A stretch of DNA of 64,000 nt from Lamellibrachia satsuma (Eukaryota > Annelida > Polychaeta > Sabellida > Siboglinidae): positions 1,311,001-1,375,000 of the forward strand of contig BSQZ01000109.1 of assembly GCA_033239005.1 (NCBI GenBank), in the 5' to 3' direction. The number at the start of each line of letters is the position of its first letter. The first letter of the stretch is position 1. A program made the position numbers and the translations under genes. Positions 56,525 through 64,000 of this stretch are shown in pieces. The notes under the pieces were generated by a model. The model saw nothing but the letters and a program-made list of their open reading frames with translations. It had not been told where the DNA came from and made no database searches.

Positions 56525-56573
56525 CATATATATATATACACAGTATATATCTATATACAGTATATATATACAG

Positions 56574-56665
<92 letters not shown>
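56525..56665. repeat. (AT)n microsatellites with ACAGTATAT units
   Basis: Short AT runs joined by ACAGTATAT, then a long AT run at about 56,613-56,663. Confidence 0.93.
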
Positions 56666-56668
<3 letters not shown>

Positions 56669-56764
56669 TACATGGGGCAGAGCACAAATACTAATGTTTT
56701 TTGTTGTTTTAAACAGTTAGCTCATAAGCAATAACTACTAACTGAAGGTAGTAAATTAAAATAC

Positions 56765-57030
56765 CCCTAATGGAGTGGACAACCTAATGGAGTGGACAAT
56801 CTAATAGAGTGGACAACCTAATGGAGTGGACAACCTAATGGAGTGGACAAACTAATGGAGTGGACAACCTAATGGAGTGGACAATCTAATGGAGTGGACA
56901 ATCTAATGGAGTGGACAACCTAATGGAGTGGACAAACTAATGGAGTGGACAACCTAATGGAGTGGAGAATCTAATGGAGTGGACAACCTAATGGAGTGGA
57001 CAACCTAATGGAGTGGACAAACTAATGCAG
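56765..57030. repeat. 17-bp minisatellite, about 15 copies
   Basis: The unit is CTAATGGAGTGGACAAC with small variants. Confidence 0.95.
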
Positions 57031-57446
57031 AGTGCATGATTGAAGGGACATCATACTACGACTGTTGGTCATTTTAAACACTAAGCATAATGATTCCAAA
57101 ATAAACAACACTGACCTGTGACTTGTTGCAGTGGCAACTGTACAAAAACCCCATGAAACCTTAATGTAAGTAAGATATATGAAAGGGCCAAAAGTCACAA
57201 AACCAAAACATTAATTAATTCTTCCATCTTTTAATTAGTCAGACAGATATTTTCACATAAACTGGACTGGACTTTCTTTGTATGCTAGATATGACTTGTC
57301 TAGTTTGCTGTACTCACACTTTGCTGTAAAAACTGCTTGTTGATGAGGTACTAATTACATACTCAGTTGATGTACAGCCACTCAGTATAGGTGATATTTA
57401 TTAATGCTTTCACGATCAAGCCAATCATTAACGCCATCATCAGTAC

Positions 57447-57665
57447 TTAGTAAGGGTGCCTTTCCTTCACCTTCCAGAAGGCTGCAAGGGACTCAACATA
57501 ATTGAATTCCTGCCAGTGTGGGCCCTCTAGTTTCATTGTAGCAATTATGTTGAGTCGCTGACTAGACAACTTGTACCCCAGCATGTTATGTGCTGAAAAT
57601 CCACGTTCCACATCCGCAGTGTGGACTGGGAAGAATATTGCCATCTATGCCAGGATCACCAAGTT
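57447..57665 (-). pseudogene. hAT-family transposase C-terminal (dimerisation) fragment
   Basis: A minus-strand frame of 65 codons with the hAT C-terminal signature: PVHTADVERGFSAHNML, then LNIIATMKLEGP, and a final AAFWKVKERHPY. ZNF862-like and other hAT-derived proteins share the ERGFSAHN motif. It ends in its own stop at 57,447. Nothing of the catalytic core is visible upstream, so it is a fragment. Confidence 0.75.
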
Positions 57666-59500
57666 GGGGAATGTGTCCCCGTGATGTGTACTGATAATGC
57701 TTCATAATAATGTACTATATTAACGTTATATATTTAATGCAAATATATGTGTATGTGTTTTATAAAGTGTTATGTCAAGCCTGGTTGTTATAAAAAGTTG
57801 ACATAATTGGAACAAAGTGGTAAAATAAAAAAAACGATTGTCTGTACGGCTTGCCATAAATATAAGTCGAATTCCGCCGGTTTCCTCGACTAGCACGACA
57901 TGGTTCAAACGTTCAATATTTGTAAGTTTTTCACTCAAAACAACTGTTTTTATAATTTTTTGTATTGAATAAATGAAGTAGCTTTTGCTGATTTGGTAGG
58001 TATGTGACAACAAAAATCAATCTACATGGATAGACATCAATTGAATATCATTGTACAGAGCCTGAAAAAAACTTTAAAATGCCTTTGAGATATTTGTTCT
58101 AGGTTGAATATTAGACAAGTTATGACATTTTAAAGATTAGGTGCACCTAATTAGGTGCACCTAATGGGCCAATTATGGTTCACTTTGAGAATACAAAGTG
58201 TCATAACTTTTTTAATACTGAAAAGATTCTAATGAAACTTTAGGGGACATAGCCCCTTTAAAACACAAACCGTTGATGCAGTCTTCACTTAATTCATGAT
58301 TTAAGTAAATCATCAATTAATGATCTTAATTACTTTGATTGATAAACAATACACATTCATTGATAAATGAAAATATCAGAATGCAACATTTCCCCCCAAT
58401 TTTTATTATAGTATTTTTTTCATTGCATCTATAGCAAGAAATAACAAATGTGATCATAGTACACTGTTTCTTTAGCTTTTTTCTATCTTTCTGGTAATAA
58501 CTTGATGTTATTATTAATTAAGAATTAGCTAAATTAGTGAATGTCAACCGTTTCAGGGCAGACCTGAATTCAATAAACCTCTGAAGTAAAAATCATGCAA
58601 TGTAAAGACATGTAAGGTTCTGCACATTAAGATATTATAATTAGGTCACCCTTAATTAACTGTCTGCCGTAATCGACCGACTCACTGGCCCATATGTGAC
58701 GACACAGACGTTTTTATTATAGTTTTGATTGATTTTTGAGGGGTCTTTCATGTATTTTTTTCAAAACTTTACTCGATAACTACCCAGCCTAAAAACCTTG
58801 GGTAGGGTTACTATTAATATCATGAATAAGGTAGAAACAAACGTTTAGAAAGTTCACGTAAATGTATGAAGTAATGACAATTTTTTTAGCAGAATCAACA
58901 ACCCACAAAAAATAACTTAAATTCATAAAATAGATTAGAAGGTGCTAAATAATACAACAATAAAAGCACATGGTCCCTTGTGTTTGTAAACAACAGCACC
59001 AGCCAATCACATTGCAAGAACATCTTGGGAAATCTTGAGGAGTACACGGGATTGAATTTGGTGGATTTTATATTTGTCTAAAGCGTGGAATATTGATCGG
59101 ATAAGTATTATTATTGCGTGTATATTAAACATAAACTTACAAGAGTCCTTGTTTAGTCAATAGTTGCTGTTAAAATTTAGCTAGAGGAGTAATTTAGGGT
59201 AGTTTATATCGTAGGTCTTCGAGGACTCGGTAGCGCGAGCGATAATTAAGGGTTGTTGTTTTCAGTTGAATGGGTACATAATACGAGACATAATATTATT
59301 GTAAATAATTCAGTACATATTAAATATTGAAAACCTGAATATATTGTTTTAGCAACATTTATTGTTAAAAGTTATTTAAATAAGGTCACTGAAATTTCGT
59401 TAGTGCGAGCGATATTACGTTTTGTTAGTCAGCTGTTACATAGAAAGTAAGTTGCAAGGCAGCAGCTGTAAATTTAATTAAGACATAAGTAACATACTAT
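57666..59500. other. No gene supported; AT-rich DNA
   Basis: A minus-strand frame at 57,726-58,013 contains a passable stretch (NIERLNHVVLVEETGG) but no recognisable domain and no good start. A TTAGGTGCACCTAA palindrome repeats twice at about 58,137-58,165. The rest is unremarkable. Confidence 0.45.
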
Positions 59501-59734
59501 AAAGTGTGCAGGGCTGGGTCCAATTACGCAATTGTAATTGTAATTGATTACAGCAAAATTGTGTAATTGTAATTGATTATGGTTTCAAATTTGTGCTGTA
59601 ATTGTAATTGTTATATTTTGTATAACTGACAATTTATTTCAATTACAATCAATTACAATCAATTACAGTACGTTTCATATCACAAACTACCTGAACAAAC
59701 TGTCAATAAAATATAATTTAAGTCTCATACAGGT

Positions 59735-60500
59735 TCAGGGTTGTTTGATTTAAATCATTTGATTTAAATCATTGATTTAAATCATTGATTTAAATCATGA
59801 TTTAAATCACTCCAAAAAATCATTGATTTATGATTTTTTTTTACTTCTGATTTTTGTAATCGGTAATTTATATGAATTTAGCACAAATAATTGTTTACAA
59901 GATCAACAGAGTTTTGTATGTCTTTTAATACAAAACCACAAAGTGTGCACACTTGTGTAGCTGTATTGACACCAGATAGCCTGACAGTCAAATATTTTAT
60001 GACATTGTGTATGTCTGAGCTATTCCCTTTTTGAATGCAGTGAAGCTACACAAAGTTATCTTCCAGAGGAAGTATCTTTTCAAGTCAGAAGCCCTGAGTT
60101 AAAGTCCACTTAGAGCTTGTGCTAGTTGTTCTCAATTCAGTATGTTGACTCAAGTGAGACAGTCTGGGCTAGCATTGTTTAATACTGTACCAGTTTGCAG
60201 TCTGGTTAGAGACCCTTAGAGTACACAGGGCCATGGACAGGTGCTAATCCACCCTCTCAGCAAACAATAATTAGCACTGCTACAGCCACAGACACACAGC
60301 ATGCTTTCCTTTCCAAGACAGATTATGCAACTACAGGAGGTGAAGCCTTGTGGACATTGTCTGATGTCTTTATATAAGCAAAAATCATGTACCCTCTGTT
60401 AAGACAAGTACCTACATTGATTTGAAAGAGTTTATAAATACATCAACATATAAATATATATAACATTTATTAATGTATATATACCAGATTTAAAATATAT
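59735..60500. mobile_element. Second copy of the 41,456-type MITE, right end lost
   Basis: Starts CAGGGTTGTTTGATTTAAAT and shares long stretches with 41,456-42,130, such as TTAAAGTCCACTTA, AGCAAACAATAATTAGCACT and CACAGCATGCTTTCCTTTCC. The terminal AACCCTG is missing. It has extra GATTTAAATCATT repeats near its left end. Confidence 0.85.
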
Positions 60501-60765
60501 ATTTATATAATAAAAATATGTTTAAATGGCTGTCTTTTTATTTAGTACAATTAAAAATTCAAGCCACAATTCTTCAACAATTTACAATCATTAACCTTTA
60601 TATTTGTTTATCAATTGTGTACAAAATATTGAAATTCAGCAAAAGTGCAAAACTATATAATTAACAAATGCTGAATATATTTGGTTCCGCATAATGTAAT
60701 TGTAATTGAAACAGTGTAATTGTAATTGTAATTGAATTGAAAAATTATGATTGTAATAGTAATTG

Positions 60766-62249
60766 TAAGTCACTAGAAGAAGGAATAGTTCCTTCAGAAT
60801 GGAAAGAAGCAAACATTACGCCGCTGTTTAAGAAGGGATCAAGGAAGAAGCCAGAACATTACAGACCAGTGAGTTTAACATCAGTTGTATGTAAATTACT
60901 TGAAACATTAATTAGAGACCACATGGTGGAATTCCTCATAAAACATAAATTAATAAATACATCTCAACATGGATTCCTAAAAGCAAGGTCATGTCTAACC
61001 AATCTCTTATGTTTTTTAGAAGAAATTACAAAGTGGGTAGATCACGGGTCACCAGTGGATGTTGTCTACTTAGATTTTCAGAAAGCTTTCGATAAAGTGC
61101 CACATCAAAGATTGTTACTTAAACTAAAAGCCCATGGTATAGGCAATGATGTAATCAACTGGATAGAAAAGTGGCTTACACACAGAAGACAGAGAGTAAT
61201 AGTAGATGGTAAGATTTCAAACTGGAAATCTGTTTTGAGTGGGGTACCACAGGGATCAGTGTTAGGCCCTATACTGTTTTTAATATATATAAATGATTTG
61301 GAGGATGACATATCTAGCAAAGTACTCAAATTTGCAGATGACACAAAGGTATTCAGAAAGGTTACTAATGATACAGATAAACAAAGTTTACAGGATGATC
61401 TAGAAAAATTAGTTAAATGGTCAGAAAAATGGCAAATGTTATTCAATTTTGGGAAGTGTAAATGTATACACATAGGACATGGAAATATGGATGAGGAATA
61501 TAAAATGGGGGATGCTGTACTAGGTAGAACCACACAAGAAAAGGATTTAGGAGTAATATTTAATGCTGACATGAAAGTTTCAGAGCAATGTGGGATTGCT
61601 GCTTGAAAGGAAATCAAATTCTAGGCCTAATTAGGAGAACTATCACGTATAAGGAGAAACATCTAATTGTACCCCTGTACAAAGCAATAGTTAGACCACA
61701 TTTGGAATATTGTATTCAAGCATGGAGGCCATATCGTAAAAAAGACATAGATAAGCTAGAAAGAATACAACGAAGAGCAACTAAGATGATTCCAGAATTA
61801 AGAGACCTTAGTTACGAAAGTCGCTTATTACAATGTGGTTTGACAACACTAGAGACCAGGAGACTAAGAGGAGACCAAATAGAAGTGTTTAAAATAGTGA
61901 ACGGTTATGAGGATGTTGATAGGAATATGTTCTTCAAACTTAAAGAAGGCAGTAGAACCAGAGGACACAAAGCAGCATTAGTTAAGGAGCAGTGTAGGTT
62001 GGACATGAGAAAGTACTCATTCTCACAGAGGGTGATAAATGAATGGAACAAACTGCCAAACGATTGTGTTAATGCTAGTAGTGTGAATATGTTTAAAAAT
62101 AGAATTGACAGATATCTGATAAGGGCGGGCTACACATAGATGTGAAAATTGTTGGACTCTCGATAAGCCAATGGCTTCCTTGTCCACTTGCCATCTGGAA
62201 CTTGTTCGAGATGGCAATCTTGTTAAATCTTGTTAAATCTTGTAATTGA
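60766..62249 (+). mobile_element. CR1-like LINE, 5'-truncated, reverse transcriptase with one frameshift
   Basis: The frame from about 60,766 to 61,606 covers the RT core: PLFKKGSRKKPEHYRPVSLT, VVYLDFQKAFDKVPH, SGVPQGSVLGPILF and the catalytic LKFADDTKVF. After a one-base frameshift near 61,590-61,605 the frame to 62,139 gives the C-terminal domain (PLYKAIVRPHLEYCIQAW, LERIQRRATKMIP, FKNRIDRYLIRAGYT) and a natural stop. The 3' UTR is about 110 bases and ends in ATCTTGTTAA repeats. It is inserted in the TAATTG repeats of the surrounding hAT-like element. The tail sequence is found at three other places in the window. Confidence 0.93.
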
Positions 62250-62322
62250 ACTAAAAATTTAAATGTAATTGTAATTGTAATTGATATAATTATGTGTAAT
62301 TGAACCCACCCCTGAAAGTGTG

Positions 62323-62412
62323 TATTACAACACAAAAACAGTCTTTGTGAAGACTACCTAGTATAAATTGATTATAAATGGATTATAAACAAATACAAAT
62401 TTAATTTCTAAC
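62323..62412 (+). other. Probable 5' UTR of the second CR1-like element
   Basis: Short stretch between the hAT-like element's target duplication and the ORF1 start codon. No promoter motif is recognised. The element's exact 5' end is not visible. Confidence 0.35.
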
Positions 62413-63510
62413 ATGGCGCCTTGCAAACGCCAAGTAAAGGCAAAACGTAATTTGATATGTTCTAGCTGCAACAGCTGGATAGACTTTGCAAAGTCTGGGT
62501 GTGTAAATTCGTGGGCGGAGGTGCAGGCGGATGATTTCCATTTCGTGTGTAGGGGGTGTACTACAGTGAAATATCTGCAGGAGCAGGTGATTGAGCTAAG
62601 GCGTATGATTTTGATGATGACAGGGCAGGGTGAGACAGAAGTGAGCAGAGGTGGTGATAATGATGAGAGCAGAGGTGGTGATAATGATGAGAGCAGAGGT
62701 GGTGAGACCGAGGAGAGCAGAGGTGGTGAGACTGAGGAGAGCAGAGGTGGTGAGACCGAGGAGAACAAGGAGAGCAGTGGCAATGTGAGGGAGAAAGCTG
62801 GTAAGAAGAAGAAAGATGACAGAAGGCAAAGAATGCAACAAAAGAGAGGTAAGCGGGTGAGTGGAGAGGGATTGCCAGGTGGTAAGACGGTAAAGGTTGA
62901 TGATAGGAGAGAAAGGGGGCATACTAGTAGTGTGCAACAGGAAAGGAGCTTTGCCGATGTAGTATCACAGGGGAAAGCGAGGAAAGCCCGGGTATTTATG
63001 GGGGATTCCATCATTAGGAAAGTGGATAAAATTGTAAATAGAGGAGATGACATAACAGTATGCCTACCAGGGGCAAAAGTAGAGGATATAGCAGAGAAGG
63101 CAGGACAGGTCATGGGTGGTGGCACGGGAGGTGCTGTTCTCGTGCATGTGGGAACGAACAATGCAGATAAGGAGGGAACGTCAGCCATCATTGGTAAGTA
63201 CAGGAGGTTGATCAAGACACTTAAAGAGGCACGAGTTAGGCAGATCGTATTGTCGGGGATATTACCAATAATGGGAGGCAGGGGTGAGGAATATAGGAAC
63301 TGTAGAAGGATGGCGATCAACACACAGGTACAGAAGGTATGTATGGAGGAGGGAGTAGGCTTCGTAGACATGTGGTTAAACTTTGTGGGAAGAGGTGACT
63401 TTTTCATGAGAGATGGACTTCATCTGACAGGGAAGGGCGCTGCAGTTCTTGCGTGTGAGTTTGTCAGAGTTGTCGATGAGGGCACAGGTACAATAGATTA
63501 TTTAAACTAG
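62413..63510 (+). CDS. CR1-like LINE ORF1: zinc finger plus SGNH (GDSL-type) esterase
   Basis: An intact 365-codon frame from ATGGCGCC at 62,413. Residues 16-49 contain a Cys-rich finger (CSSC, then CVNSW, then CRGC), like the PHD-type fingers of CR1 ORF1 proteins. Residues 51-69 may form a short coiled coil. Residues about 77-120 are nine-residue acidic repeats (SRGGDNDE, SRGGETEE). A basic linker (GKKKKDDRRQRM) follows. The last 170 residues are an SGNH hydrolase: MGDSIIRKVD (nucleophile Ser), VHVGTNNADKEG and MRDGLHLTGKG (Asp-x-x-His). ORF1 esterases occur in CR1-clade LINEs and are thought to aid RNP or membrane interaction. No lesions are seen, so the copy is young. Confidence 0.9.
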   Translation: MAPCKRQVKAKRNLICSSCNSWIDFAKSGCVNSWAEVQADDFHFVCRGCTTVKYLQEQVIELRRMILMMTGQGETEVSRGGDNDESRGGDNDESRGGETEESRGGETEESRGGETEENKESSGNVREKAGKKKKDDRRQRMQQKRGKRVSGEGLPGGKTVKVDDRRERGHTSSVQQERSFADVVSQGKARKARVFMGDSIIRKVDKIVNRGDDITVCLPGAKVEDIAEKAGQVMGGGTGGAVLVHVGTNNADKEGTSAIIGKYRRLIKTLKEARVRQIVLSGILPIMGGRGEEYRNCRRMAINTQVQKVCMEEGVGFVDMWLNFVGRGDFFMRDGLHLTGKGAAVLACEFVRVVDEGTGTIDYLN

Positions 63511-63597
63511 ATGCGCAGGGGGAACTGACAGAGAAAACTCAAAGGAGTACTACTACAAATACACATCCAAAGAAATGTTCACAAATAATTTCAGACA

Positions 63598-64000
63598 ATG
63601 AACTTAAATGTGTATGCTTAAATGCCACGAGCATAGTAAATAAAAAAAAGTGAGTTAGACATTATGGTAGCAGATATTGATCCTCATGTAATAGGCATCA
63701 CAGAATCATGGGCAAATGAAGATATAGTAGATGCTGAGTTAGCACTGACATGCTGTGTAATGTTTAGGAAGGACAGACGAGAAAGAAGGGGAGGTGGAGT
63801 AATTTTGTATATTAAAGAATCTATCCAAGCATATGAAATTACATTGAAAAGTGAAGCAGATAGTGTGGAAGCAATTTGGTGTAACATAGTTACCAGGAAC
63901 TCAACATTAACAATAGGAGTAGTTTATCGTAGTCCTAACATAGGACAAGAGGAAGATGTAAAATTACAAAAGGCGATAAGGGAGGTGAGCAATGGAGAAT
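63598..64000 (+). pseudogene. CR1-like LINE ORF2, endonuclease N-terminus, cut by the window edge, one frameshift
   Basis: After ORF1 the second frame begins near 63,598 with ELKCVCLNATSIVNK. It shifts by one base in a run of eight A at about 63,643-63,650, then continues as SELDIMVADIDPHVIGITES, RRERRGGGVILYIKESI and LTIGVVYRSPN. These are the first motifs of an AP-type endonuclease. The RT part lies beyond 64,000. It probably belongs to the same element as the ORF1 at 62,413. Confidence 0.88.

Larger units (their letters stand above)
59509..62314. mobile_element. hAT-like element with perfect 8-bp target duplication, carrying nested insertions
   Basis: Left end CAGGGCTGGGTCCAATTAC and right end GTAATTGAACCCACCCCTG are inverted repeats. 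The flanks are identical 8-mers, AAAGTGTG at 59,501-59,508 and 62,315-62,322. The subterminal DNA consists of TAATTG/CAATTA repeats on both sides. A MITE-like copy (59,735-60,500) and a CR1-like LINE (about 60,766-62,249) lie inside, so the original element was only about 500-600 bp. Confidence 0.93.

Noticed and set aside
57726..58013. A 95-codon minus-strand frame
   Set aside because: No recognisable domain, AT-rich composition and no repeat or splice support; likely chance.

Overview
The window is animal nuclear DNA. It shows spliced exons with GT..AG borders, CR1-like and RTE-like LINE fragments, hAT-type elements with 8-bp target duplications, a tRNA-derived SINE, and very large minisatellite arrays. 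No prokaryotic gene organisation is present. A lancelet (cephalochordate) is my best guess from the minisatellite style and element mix, but this is inference.

Region 1 (1-6,350) differs from the rest. It holds decayed minus-strand genes of a virus-like or Polinton-like element: a family-B DNA polymerase with stops and frameshifts, a Ser/Thr/Pro-rich protein, a stand-alone protein like the RPA70 C-terminal domain (one in-frame TGA), and a NADAR-domain protein. A promoter-like direct repeat with TTACGTCA motifs lies upstream of the NADAR gene. Region 2 (6,640-9,545) is an RTE-like endonuclease remnant (minus) abutting a CR1-like reverse transcriptase remnant (plus). Region 3 (9,546-12,785) is a run of short tandem arrays and hairpin repeats.

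Region 4 (12,793-56,395) is dominated by one cellular gene on the minus strand, mitochondrial ornithine aminotransferase (OAT). Seven consecutive coding exons carry the last 372 codons and end in TAG at 12,793. All exon phases match and the PLP-site lysine is present. The 5' exons are outside the window or hidden. The introns consist mostly of minisatellites.

The main discovery is that many of these arrays are built from the gene's own splice junctions. Exons 2, 4 and 6 (numbered within the window), and probably 1 and 3, have their 3' end plus 5' splice site amplified into the downstream intron. Exons 1 and 5, and possibly 3, have their 3' splice site plus first bases amplified into the upstream intron. 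One intron (38,818-41,127) consists of just two such arrays meeting head to head. A further array (55,740-56,395) looks like the amplified donor end of the next exon upstream, which is itself not visible. A separate 3.7-kb array seems to have grown from the inside of a tRNA-derived SINE.

Region 5 (56,400-64,000) is a transposon graveyard: a hAT transposase fragment, a hAT-like element with perfect 8-bp target duplications containing a second element and a 5'-truncated CR1, and the start of a more complete CR1-like element (ORF1 with a zinc finger and SGNH esterase, then the ORF2 endonuclease) running off the right edge.
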